Positions 30,806 through 38,463 of a DNA stretch of 40,568 bases are shown here, in pieces. The DNA comes from a virus: positions 1 through 40,568 of IMG/VR virus record IMGVR_UViG_3300020185_000108; one strand, given 5' to 3'. The translations under genes and the position numbers were made by a program. Each line of letters starts with the position of its first letter. The stretch's first letter is position 1. Below the pieces are notes generated by a model. It searched no databases, had not been told where the DNA came from, and was given only the letters and a program-made list of their open reading frames with translations.

Positions 30806-32302
30806 ATGGCATTAGAAGGTAAAATTTTAACAAGGTTAGAACCAACAATAAAACTAGATGAACATAATTTTGACTCGTTTGGCGAGCAAGAGGGTGATAA
30901 TCCAGGTGATGCGAACATAACTAGAGATCTTGGGGTTGAATTTCCATTAATTATTATTAATGGGTATCAATTCAATCGAGCAGATATAAAGTCTTTTGAG
31001 ATTTCATTAGACGAATTTGTTCCAACAATAGAACTTACTGTAATTGACAATGATGCTAGATTTAATGTAGACTCTTTTCCAAGAGACGGAGATGTAATAA
31101 CAGTAAGACTATCAGCAAGACCGAAAGACGATTACAAAGATATTAGAATAGATTTTGACATTACAAACGTAGAATCTCCACCTGTTAGTGTAATATCTAG
31201 AGGGTCAGGTGGTGCTAAGTATTCATTTGCCGGCGAGATGAAAATTCCAGGGATAAATGCAGAGCAGTGTAAATCTTACGGTAAAGGAACAACAATAGAT
31301 CACTTAGAAAAAATAGCTACTGATTTAAAAATAGGATTTGCCTCTAACGTTGATACAACTGACGATGAAATGAATTGTGTAACAACATACGAGCCTATTA
31401 TAGATACTATTACAAATCTAGTAAAACACTCATATGTTAATGATGATTCTTTTCAAACATACTGTATCGATCCTTTTTATTATCTGACATATGTCGACTT
31501 AAATATAATGATAAATGCAGAGGATGATTTTGAAGATGCTGTTGCAGCAATGAACGATGATATGAACGATACCAAAGGACCGGACGCTAGCAATACAACG
31601 AATGAGATGGCAAGCACTTTAATACTTAGCACAAAGTCAGAACTTGAAGGATCTAATTTACATATTGATAAATATTCTCTTAAAAATAATGCAGGTACTA
31701 TTGCAAAAAGAAATGGCTACAAAAGAGTATTGCAATACTTTGAAAACGACTCTGATGAAGGATTAGTAAACTTCGATATTGAACCTTTATCTTCAAATGA
31801 AATGAAGGACATTGCCGAGCCCATGAAAGGACGTAGGGATGAGGAGAGATACAAACAAGAAATAAAGTATAAATATGTAGGTAGAAGGAACAGTGACCCT
31901 GAGACTTCGAATACGCACTTAAATTACAACTTTGCAGGTATACATAATCAGCAAAATCTACAGGAACTAGATAAAATGACTCTTGAGATTGAGCTATCTA
32001 CATGGAATCCTGCATTATATAGATATCAAAAAATACCTGTTGTTATTTTTCACGAAACAGACTCGCAGGTTTTAGTTGATACACAGGTAAAAACCACAAA
32101 AGAAGAACTTGGTTTTGAAGCACAACCAGAATCTGATCCTGATTTACCAACTAACGGATCTGCACAAGCAGTAGATGAATTCTTAAGCGGATTTTATATT
32201 ATAGGATCTATTAGATACACATACAAGGGAGGGGCTATCAGACAGCACTTAACTCTTTTAAGAAGAGAATGGCCAAGTAGATTAAATAATTTACAAGGTT
32301 AA
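30806..32302 (+). CDS. Baseplate hub protein (gp27/phage gpD-like)
   Basis: A 498-residue protein that looks like a hub protein of the T4 gp27 / late control protein D type. After about 45 acidic residues comes FPLIIINGYQFNRADIKSFE, then VPTIELTVIDNDARFNVDSF and PRDGDVITVRLSARPKDDYK, the first tube-like beta domain. A second domain contains FAGEMKIPGINAEQCKSYG and a helical segment about SVNTTDDE-like residues 180-230. The end has IELSTWNPALYRYQKIPVVI and FLSGFYIIGSIRYTYKGGAI. Such proteins form a trimer beneath the tail tube that carries the spike. The spike gene follows two genes later. The match is by pattern; residues were not aligned. Confidence 0.78.
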   Translation: MALEGKILTRLEPTIKLDEHNFDSFGEQEGDNPGDANITRDLGVEFPLIIINGYQFNRADIKSFEISLDEFVPTIELTVIDNDARFNVDSFPRDGDVITVRLSARPKDDYKDIRIDFDITNVESPPVSVISRGSGGAKYSFAGEMKIPGINAEQCKSYGKGTTIDHLEKIATDLKIGFASNVDTTDDEMNCVTTYEPIIDTITNLVKHSYVNDDSFQTYCIDPFYYLTYVDLNIMINAEDDFEDAVAAMNDDMNDTKGPDASNTTNEMASTLILSTKSELEGSNLHIDKYSLKNNAGTIAKRNGYKRVLQYFENDSDEGLVNFDIEPLSSNEMKDIAEPMKGRRDEERYKQEIKYKYVGRRNSDPETSNTHLNYNFAGIHNQQNLQELDKMTLEIELSTWNPALYRYQKIPVVIFHETDSQVLVDTQVKTTKEELGFEAQPESDPDLPTNGSAQAVDEFLSGFYIIGSIRYTYKGGAIRQHLTLLRREWPSRLNNLQG

Positions 32303-32332
32303 TAGCTACAAACTAATAAGAATATATACTAT

Positions 32333-33514
32333 ATGTCAGATTTCAAGAAAATATCAGATTTTAGAAAAGGTAAAAGAGCAAGTCAACAATACCAAGATCC
32401 AACTTATATGTCGTTTCTTATGTTGTTTGATTTTGCAGATGCTGCCAATTCGCCTCTATTAGCAGACCCTGCTGAGGATTATTTAAAGAGACTATCATCT
32501 GAAGGAGAAACGTCGGAGTATTATAAAGAAAAATTAGAAGCACTTCAAAACTTTAAAAAAGCTTTAAAACTTATTAATAATGAAATGCCTTGGTTTTGGC
32601 AAAGTTTATCTGGTTTAGAAAAAATACAACAGTATAATCCGTTAAACCCGTATTTTGGAGGAGATGATGCTGTAATAACTATAGGAACTTTAGAGTCTAT
32701 TAACCTGACAATATCTGGTTTAATGCACTTATATAGAAAAGCTGTTTTCGATGAAAGAAAATGGACGTGGGTTTTACCAACCAATTTAAGAAAATTCAGA
32801 ATGTATATTTACGTTACTGAAGTTAGGGCTATTAAAAACATGTCTAAACCTACTTTAAGTGGAGTTGATCTAGGAGGATTTCCAGATAATTTTAAACCGA
32901 AAATAGGTATAGATAATGCAAATTCCGGAATTTCAGGAACTAGTGGAAAACCTTATTTTATGTTTGCTCTTAAATTTTGTGAATTTGATTTAAAATCTGG
33001 AACAACTATATTTGCAGATTTACAAAAAGCAACGCCAGAGGTAGCAACCGGAGAAATATCAATAACCTATGAAGCATTATATGATATGGAAGCTAGGGTA
33101 TTAAATGGTATTGTAGAATCTGTTTACAACACTGATGATTTATCGCCATCGCCAGATTCGGAGAATAAAGAACTTAATAGTGTAGGGGATTGGCTAAAAG
33201 ATCAAGCTGTTCAAAAAGCAACAGCATTTGCTGATCGAGCAGTTGGAGATTTAAAAAACACAGCTATCCAAAAAGTTAATGAATTAAAGCAGCAAGCTAA
33301 AGATGCGACAGTAGGTCGAGTTAATGCAGCTGTTAATAATCTATATAAGGATTTTGTAAAAGGAGTTGATAACATCGCAAATCCTGCAGCAAACGCAAAT
33401 AATATACAAAGCGTTATTGCAGATAACGTACATGGTTTAGTAGATCAAGGACAGACTATTGGAGATGCGCTAAACTCAGCGGCTGCAAAATCTCTAGGTA
33501 ATATACACGAATAA
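32333..33514 (+). CDS. Tail-tube or baseplate structural protein
   Basis: A 393-residue protein. It begins MSDFKKISDFRKGKRASQQY, followed by DPTYMSFLMLFDFADAANSP. The middle contains GLMHLYRKAVFDERKWTWVL and PTNLRKFRMYIYVTEVRAIK, then FALKFCEFDLKSGTTIFADL. That combination suggests a tube-forming beta domain like tail tube or tube-initiator proteins. The last 110 residues are an Ala/Lys/Asn-rich helix (DQAVQKATAFADRAVGDLKN) ending in NSAAAKSLGNIHE, probably flexible or coiled. The stop shares its last base with the next ATG (TAATG). I cannot name the T4 counterpart. Confidence 0.76.
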   Translation: MSDFKKISDFRKGKRASQQYQDPTYMSFLMLFDFADAANSPLLADPAEDYLKRLSSEGETSEYYKEKLEALQNFKKALKLINNEMPWFWQSLSGLEKIQQYNPLNPYFGGDDAVITIGTLESINLTISGLMHLYRKAVFDERKWTWVLPTNLRKFRMYIYVTEVRAIKNMSKPTLSGVDLGGFPDNFKPKIGIDNANSGISGTSGKPYFMFALKFCEFDLKSGTTIFADLQKATPEVATGEISITYEALYDMEARVLNGIVESVYNTDDLSPSPDSENKELNSVGDWLKDQAVQKATAFADRAVGDLKNTAIQKVNELKQQAKDATVGRVNAAVNNLYKDFVKGVDNIANPAANANNIQSVIADNVHGLVDQGQTIGDALNSAAAKSLGNIHE

Positions 33515-34236
33515 TGGCAAGAGACAAGGAACTAGAAAAAGATAATATTAGAGAAACTCACTGGCTAGGCGAGGTGGTTGATAATGTAGATCCTTCTCTT
33601 TTAGGAAGATGTCGAGTTAAAGTTTATGGTAAGTTTGATTTATTAGAAAATGAATCAATTCCATGGGCAACTCCAATGAACAGAGATAATGCAGGAGCAC
33701 ATTCAATTCCAAGAGTTGGAGATATTGTTGCGGTTAGATTTGACAATGGTAACATATATCATCCTGAATACTGGTTTCAAATTAACCAAAATAAAGATCT
33801 TAAATCAGAAGTTTTAGAACAAGATCCTGATAATGCACATGATGTTGTTAGTTTAGTATATGATGCCGAAAGAGACATAAGAATATATTCATCAACTAAA
33901 GATGGTTTGGTAATTACAAGAGGAAGCGGCGCTAAAAAACGACCACTTATACAAATCGACGAGGAAGGGTATATCAAAATATCAACAGACCAAAAAATCT
34001 TTCTAGATTCTGGTGATATATTTTTATCAAACAAGGGAGAAGAAGGTGCTGATGAGTCAGAGCCTGCTGTTCGTGGAGTTAGTTTAGAGAAATGGTTAAA
34101 TGAATTTCTTGATGAATATGAAAGACACTGGCATCCAACAGGGACCGGTCCATCAGGTCTACCTGCGTTTCCAACACCAATGTTTGTAGACGCGTTGAGA
34201 GCGAAGCACGTAGATTATCAACAGACTGGTAAATAG
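33514..34236 (+). CDS. Baseplate central spike protein (gp5-type OB fold, no lysozyme)
   Basis: A 240-residue protein with a gp5-like N-terminal OB domain: THWLGEVVDNVDPSLLGRCR, VKVYGKFDLLENESIPWATP, HSIPRVGDIVAVRFDNGNIY and HPEYWFQINQ (about 13-90). It is followed by short beta-repeat stretches (RPLIQIDEEGYIKISTDQKI, FLDSGDIFLSNKG) like the start of a spike helix. The C-terminal part has WLNEFLDEYERHWHPTGTGP and FPTPMFVDALRAKHVDYQQ. The T4 gp5 lysozyme domain is absent, so cell-wall opening must rely on another protein. It would sit on the hub trimer and pierce the outer membrane. It starts on the last base of the previous stop. Confidence 0.87.
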   Translation: MARDKELEKDNIRETHWLGEVVDNVDPSLLGRCRVKVYGKFDLLENESIPWATPMNRDNAGAHSIPRVGDIVAVRFDNGNIYHPEYWFQINQNKDLKSEVLEQDPDNAHDVVSLVYDAERDIRIYSSTKDGLVITRGSGAKKRPLIQIDEEGYIKISTDQKIFLDSGDIFLSNKGEEGADESEPAVRGVSLEKWLNEFLDEYERHWHPTGTGPSGLPAFPTPMFVDALRAKHVDYQQTGK

Positions 34237-34254
34237 GATATATAGTCTATAAAA
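34237..34254 (+). promoter_or_regulatory. Candidate late promoter motif, copy 3
   Basis: GATATATAGTCTATAAAA directly follows the spike gene stop and ends 10 bases before the ATG at 34265. It matches the 21492 and 23166 motifs at all fixed positions. Confidence 0.5.
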
Positions 34255-34264
34255 CAATACAATC

Positions 34265-36115
34265 ATGCCGGCAAAATGGCCTTTATTTATTAATAACGTA
34301 TCTGCAAAACTAACAGCAAGAAGTGCAGAGAGTATGGGATTACCTCCTAATGCTCCTGGTATTGGAGACTTTGCTTCGTTTCTGGCAGATGAATATGTTG
34401 CCGCAGTATCAACAGCACAAACACCATTCGGAAATACACATAGTAATGCTGGTGTAAAGCCAGTTTTAGCGGAAGGATTTGACAAGGCATTTAAAAAGCT
34501 TTTCGAAGATTATAAAACCTCTCTTGAAGATAGAAAAACTTTATCACAGTACCAGTCTATTACGGAAATACTTCCAGAATCCGATCTAACATTTGACGCA
34601 CAGTGCGAGATAGAAAAATGGACTTCAGAGAATACAGACACTCTTCAGAAGTTTAATTACTATCCTCTATATGAATCAACATGCCCGGTCCCATATCCAG
34701 AGGAGGATCCGAATGACACCGCAAATGATGGAGATATAGATTTTAGTGTAGTTACTAAAGCAAGTTCAGATATAAATACACCATCCCATAATTACGTTGT
34801 TCGATTTATAATTAAAAAATTTAATCCAGAACAATCTTTTAAAATAAGATATACAATAAACGAAATTGAACAATCTCCGCTAATAGTAGGTTCAGTAGGA
34901 TCTGGCTCGATATCATCGGGTTCAGGCAGCGGATCAGGCTCAGGTAGTGGAGCTGGGGGTAACACTGGCTTTGCTGTAATCAACGTGCCCACAGTTCCTG
35001 GTAAATATACATATACATTTAAAGAAATACTAGATATGTCCGGTAAATCTTTAATCAAAACAATAAATAAGACTAAATCAATTACTATAAGTGATGGTGG
35101 AGTATTAGAGAAACTAAGTGGCATTGATGAAAAGTTACAAGGAGACGCTGCAGGATATCCAGAGAATATTACTAAGCCTATTAGAAATACTATACCAGAT
35201 CTTACTGAAGAAGAAAAAATAGATGTTCTAGTTAGTAGAATTCTAACAGGGAATGATAATTCAGCAGGATATAAGCTATGGGTAGAGCTTCTAAAGTATG
35301 GAACAGAGATACCATACAGATACAGGGGTCTTTCTAGAAAGATATACGATAAAATAAAATCTTTAGAAAAAGCATGGAGAAATGCCGAAAAAGAAGAAAG
35401 AAATAAAGTAATAAATGATGGAGGTAATAAATATTCTTTAACAAGTACACTTATTATACCGCCCCTGTCTACTGCGGATTATCAGATTAATCAATATGTC
35501 TTTCAAGAAGAGCATAAGCAAAGGCCAGAAGAAATACCAGAAGAAATAAAACAAGGCTTAATTAAAGCCTTCACGTACGTTCCGTCAATTGATGGAGCGG
35601 TTGCCACATACACTAGCCAAGCCGGTCGATTATGGCGAAAACGCGGAAAGGATTTACTATATGAAAAAGAGCAAGAAAGATGGTGGGAAACTCAAAGGAA
35701 GTGGGCCAACTACATGGAAGAGATAAACTCGCAGGATCAAGAGGAAGATGGTGAGGATCCATATGAGATAATGGCAGGTGCTATTATTAAATACTGGCAA
35801 TCAGCAGCAGCTCAGCCATTTACAAGTGGGCCGCCAATTCCACCATGTAATATAACCGCTCCGTTACTTGGGGTGTTTGCTCCAATATATTATGGTAGCA
35901 AGACATCACTTGCAAACGATTTAAGAAGAGCATGGAACAGCGGTAAGATTTTTGAAGTTCCTCCGGCTACTCCGGTTGCTGCCACTCTAGTTGCAACCGC
36001 AGTTGCATGCGCATGTGCAAAGCACTTATTAAAATTAAAGTTTTTATATTTAGGTGGAATAGCAACACCAGGTGGTCCAATTCCTATGGTAGGATTCATG
36101 CCACTCTCATTTTAA
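34265..36115 (+). CDS. Large virion-type protein of unknown function with Gly/Ser linker
   Basis: A 616-residue protein of unknown family. The first 110 residues are conserved-looking (MPAKWPLFINNVSAKLTARS, GLPPNAPGIGDFASFLADEY, QTPFGNTHSNAG). Residues about 215-240 form a Gly/Ser linker (GSGSGSGSGSGAGG) inside an immunoglobulin-like beta domain (VVRFIIKKFNPEQSFKIRYT, VPTVPGKYTYTFKEILDMSG). The second half is helical (KSLEKAWRNAEKEERNKVIN). It ends with a hydrophobic stretch (TPVAATLVATAVACACAKHL) and GGPIPMVGFMPLSF. The final part might insert in a membrane or join a tube. It follows the spike gene behind a late-promoter-like motif, so a baseplate or tail role is likely but unproven. Confidence 0.75.
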   Translation: MPAKWPLFINNVSAKLTARSAESMGLPPNAPGIGDFASFLADEYVAAVSTAQTPFGNTHSNAGVKPVLAEGFDKAFKKLFEDYKTSLEDRKTLSQYQSITEILPESDLTFDAQCEIEKWTSENTDTLQKFNYYPLYESTCPVPYPEEDPNDTANDGDIDFSVVTKASSDINTPSHNYVVRFIIKKFNPEQSFKIRYTINEIEQSPLIVGSVGSGSISSGSGSGSGSGSGAGGNTGFAVINVPTVPGKYTYTFKEILDMSGKSLIKTINKTKSITISDGGVLEKLSGIDEKLQGDAAGYPENITKPIRNTIPDLTEEEKIDVLVSRILTGNDNSAGYKLWVELLKYGTEIPYRYRGLSRKIYDKIKSLEKAWRNAEKEERNKVINDGGNKYSLTSTLIIPPLSTADYQINQYVFQEEHKQRPEEIPEEIKQGLIKAFTYVPSIDGAVATYTSQAGRLWRKRGKDLLYEKEQERWWETQRKWANYMEEINSQDQEEDGEDPYEIMAGAIIKYWQSAAAQPFTSGPPIPPCNITAPLLGVFAPIYYGSKTSLANDLRRAWNSGKIFEVPPATPVAATLVATAVACACAKHLLKLKFLYLGGIATPGGPIPMVGFMPLSF

Positions 36116-36121
36116 AAAAAG

Positions 36122-36139
36122 TATATATAACCTATAAAA
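36122..36139 (+). promoter_or_regulatory. Candidate late promoter motif, copy 4 (variant)
   Basis: TATATATAACCTATAAAA differs from the consensus GATATATAGNNTATAAA at the first G and at the G before NN. It lies 41 bases before the ATG of the S1-like gene, farther than in the other copies. Confidence 0.38.
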
Positions 36140-36180
36140 TTATTTATTCACTATTATTAACAATTTAAATTAAAAAAAGA

Positions 36181-37449
36181 ATGTCTACAGACGTTAAAAC
36201 AAAAAGAGTAAGACTAACTAAAGAAGAACCAGTCGCTCAAGAAACAAAAAAAAATGACAAATTAGCATACTTAGAAAATGCTAATGTTCCACTCGAAGAA
36301 TTCGACTGGGATGCTCACCAAGCGTCATGTCCTTCAAGATCTAGAAAGATAAACAAAGGACTTAAAAACACAGGTAATTATAACGTATATTCTCATGAGC
36401 CGTATGCACAAGATCTTTTAGATCTTTTTAACGGATATGAAGAGGCTAAACCAGCTCAGATGAAAGTTGAGGTTGGTGAAATCTATTCGGGTACTATTTA
36501 TAGTATAAACGAAGAGTGGGTTGCGGTTGATATCGGATATCGAGAAAATGTATATGTTAATGTCTTAAAAGAAGAAATTAGCGTTAGGGGATTATTTGTT
36601 CCAGATGCTGAGGTTAAGATTCAAGTTCTTCAAATGGGCGGAGGTCGAGGATTCGTATTAGGATCTATCAGTGCAGGTATTAAATCAGCGGTTGTTAAGG
36701 AAATAATGGAATCTATTAAAGACGGTGCAACCGGATATATGGGTACAGTTTCTCAAATGATACCAGGAGGAGGTTATATTGTAACCGTACAGGGGGTTGA
36801 ATGTTTTATGCCAGGTTCTTTAGCTGGAATTAACAAATTAGCAGACTTTGAATCTATTGTAGGAGGCAATATGTATGTTGTTCCTGTAAGTTTCTCAGAA
36901 AAAAGAGGAACTATTGTAGTATCTCACAGAGAATATTTAAAAGCAATGATTCCTTCTAAAATCGAAGCACTGAAGGAAAATCTAACACAAGATCTTACAG
37001 GTAAAGTTACAGGTTCTGCAAAATACGGAGTATTTGTAGAGTTTGATGAATGTTTAACTGGAATGATTCACGTTAATGATCTAACTCCTGAATTATTAAA
37101 AGCACATAGAGCTAGGGAAATTAAACCTGGAGATGATATCGCATTTAAGATTAAAGAAGTTGTATCGAACGAAAAGATTATCCTAACACAGTTAGATGCA
37201 AAACCAGTTGTTGACTTATGGGATGGTATTACTGATAGAATCAAAACACCAAGTGAAATTGTTGGAACAGTTCGAGCAGTAAAAGACTACGGTATCTTCG
37301 TAGACATCGAAAAAGGAGTTGCTGGACTATTACATATTTCAGAAATTGAAGATGTTATAGATTTAGAAACTATTAAACCTGGAGATAATATTACAGTACA
37401 GGTTACTAGAATCGATGCAGACTCTAGAAAGATTTTCTTGAAAATCTAA
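36181..37449 (+). CDS. S1-domain protein resembling ribosomal protein bS1
   Basis: A 422-residue protein with four S1 (OB-fold) RNA-binding domains, at about residues 97-165, 182-255, 273-340 and 360-422. The first is VEVGEIYSGTIYSINEEWVA. The second is degenerate (GATGYMGTVSQMIPGGGYIV). The third is LTGKVTGSAKYGVFVEFDEC and the fourth EIVGTVRAVKDYGIFVDIEK with GLLHISEIEDVIDLETIKPG. Host bS1 usually has six domains; this is a shortened relative with a charged N-terminal tail of about 95 residues. It could bind phage mRNA and bring it to ribosomes, or replace or block host S1. The phage also encodes bS21 (17840). A late-type motif upstream and a terminator downstream make it a single-gene unit. 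Confidence 0.9.
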   Translation: MSTDVKTKRVRLTKEEPVAQETKKNDKLAYLENANVPLEEFDWDAHQASCPSRSRKINKGLKNTGNYNVYSHEPYAQDLLDLFNGYEEAKPAQMKVEVGEIYSGTIYSINEEWVAVDIGYRENVYVNVLKEEISVRGLFVPDAEVKIQVLQMGGGRGFVLGSISAGIKSAVVKEIMESIKDGATGYMGTVSQMIPGGGYIVTVQGVECFMPGSLAGINKLADFESIVGGNMYVVPVSFSEKRGTIVVSHREYLKAMIPSKIEALKENLTQDLTGKVTGSAKYGVFVEFDECLTGMIHVNDLTPELLKAHRAREIKPGDDIAFKIKEVVSNEKIILTQLDAKPVVDLWDGITDRIKTPSEIVGTVRAVKDYGIFVDIEKGVAGLLHISEIEDVIDLETIKPGDNITVQVTRIDADSRKIFLKI

Positions 37450-37471
37450 GACTACTTTATTTTTATAAACT

Positions 37472-37510
37472 AAAGGCCCATTCATTTTATGTTTGGGCCT
37501 TTCTTATTTA
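37472..37510 (+). terminator. Rho-independent terminator after the S1-like gene
   Basis: Stem AAAGGCCCA (37472-37480) pairs with TGGGCCTTT (37494-37502) around a 13-base loop, followed by CTTATTTAT. The T-rich tail is weaker than in the other terminators here, so efficiency is less certain. Confidence 0.8.
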
Positions 37511-37512
37511 TA

Positions 37513-37584
37513 ATCATTATAAATTACAAAATAAATGTATAAAAGTTTTTTTATATCAATAAAAAGTGTTATATTTATATATAA
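37513..37584 (+). promoter_or_regulatory. Conserved promoter-like block, copy 3 (long form)
   Basis: Carries ATCATTATAAAT, AAATAAATG, AAAAG plus a T-run, TATCAATAAAAAGTG and TATATTTAT at 37570-37578, in the same order as the block at 20216. The box is 24 bases before the ATG at 37602. As at 20216, it directly follows a terminator. Confidence 0.62.
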
Positions 37585-37601
37585 TTAAAAAGCTAATAGA
37601 T

Positions 37602-37823
37602 ATGTCAACCGAATTAAAATCACTTAAAGGTCAATTCCACAATCAAAAGACAAATGAAATGGAAAACACTGAAATGTCACTAACTAGATTCAGTGGAGGT
37701 AAAGAAGGTATGAAAGTACAATTTACAATGAGAGATCAAGGAGATTTCTTTACACACATTACTCTTAATAAAAAAGAGATTCAAAAGTTAATTAAAGAAC
37801 TTCAAGAAAACTTTGAACTTTAA
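37602..37823 (+). CDS. Small hypothetical protein, 73 aa
   Basis: An unrecognised 73-residue protein. It starts MSTELKSLKGQFHNQKTNEM, has beta stretches (MKVQFTMRDQGDFFTHITLN) and ends in a helix (KKEIQKLIKELQENFEL). I chose the ATG at 37602. A GTG frame could begin at 37566 but lies within the promoter-like block, exactly as in the 20318 gene. Placement behind this block, after a terminator, suggests an early-expressed gene. Two further small genes follow closely. Confidence 0.7.
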   Translation: MSTELKSLKGQFHNQKTNEMENTEMSLTRFSGGKEGMKVQFTMRDQGDFFTHITLNKKEIQKLIKELQENFEL

Positions 37824-37834
37824 AAAATAAAAAC

Positions 37835-38182
37835 ATGAAATTTAAAGAATTAAAATTTAAAAAATTAGGATGGGGAGGAATAAACGCAACTCATCATTTC
37901 GATAACGGATTAATATTGAGTGTTGCCGCTGGTAAATCAGCATACTGTACGCCAAGAGAAGATTTAAATTCTGAAAAAGAACATTCTTCTTTTGAGATTG
38001 CAATATTGCATGAAGATAATATACCTTTCTTTACTAAATTGGTAAAACCAGGAATTAATGACGATGTTATCGGATGGGTAGGCCGAGACGATATTAATGA
38101 ATTATTCCCATTGATAAATAATATAACAAAAAAGGAGATTTCTGATTTTATTGAAATATCTAACATACTTGAAAATGATTAG
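37835..38182 (+). CDS. Small hypothetical protein, 115 aa
   Basis: An unrecognised protein: MKFKELKFKKLGWGGINATH, then HFDNGLILSVAAGKSAYCTP, and a C-terminal part with DVIGWVGRDDINELFPLINN and an acidic helix. The pattern suggests a small alpha/beta protein, perhaps an enzyme inhibitor or host-takeover factor, but nothing in the sequence proves it. The stop overlaps the next ATG by 8 bases (ATGATTAG). Confidence 0.68.
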   Translation: MKFKELKFKKLGWGGINATHHFDNGLILSVAAGKSAYCTPREDLNSEKEHSSFEIAILHEDNIPFFTKLVKPGINDDVIGWVGRDDINELFPLINNITKKEISDFIEISNILEND

Positions 38183-38399
38183 AAAGAAACTACATAAGCA
38201 TCAAGATTTACCAATTGTTATAGATTTAACAGGGCCCGATGGCAATGCACTTGCACTACTTGCGTATGCTAAAAAGTTTTCACAAGACTTAGATAAACCA
38301 TATGAACAGTTACTTAAGCAAATGCAAAGCGGAGATTACGAGAATTTAATCAGGGTTTTTGATGATGCATTTGGTGATTTTATAATTCTAGAAAGATAG
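38175..38399 (+). CDS. Small hypothetical protein, 74 aa
   Basis: A 74-residue protein starting MIRKKLHKHQDLPIVIDLTG and continuing PDGNALALLAYAKKFSQDLD, then helices ending DDAFGDFIILER. I recognise no family. The ATG at 38175 gives the 8-base overlap used by several gene pairs here; the frame upstream to 38151 is less likely. It is the last gene of the small cluster, with 64 bases before the amidoligase-like gene. Confidence 0.68.
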   Translation: MIRKKLHKHQDLPIVIDLTGPDGNALALLAYAKKFSQDLDKPYEQLLKQMQSGDYENLIRVFDDAFGDFIILER

Positions 38400-38463
38400 T
38401 TTCAATATTATCATAATATATCTTGAATATATAAACTAACTTAAGTTTAACATATATTCGAGG

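Noticed and set aside
37566-37601. GTG start for the 37602 gene
   Set aside because: Same reason: the GTG is within the promoter-like block, and the ATG at 37602 is well placed.
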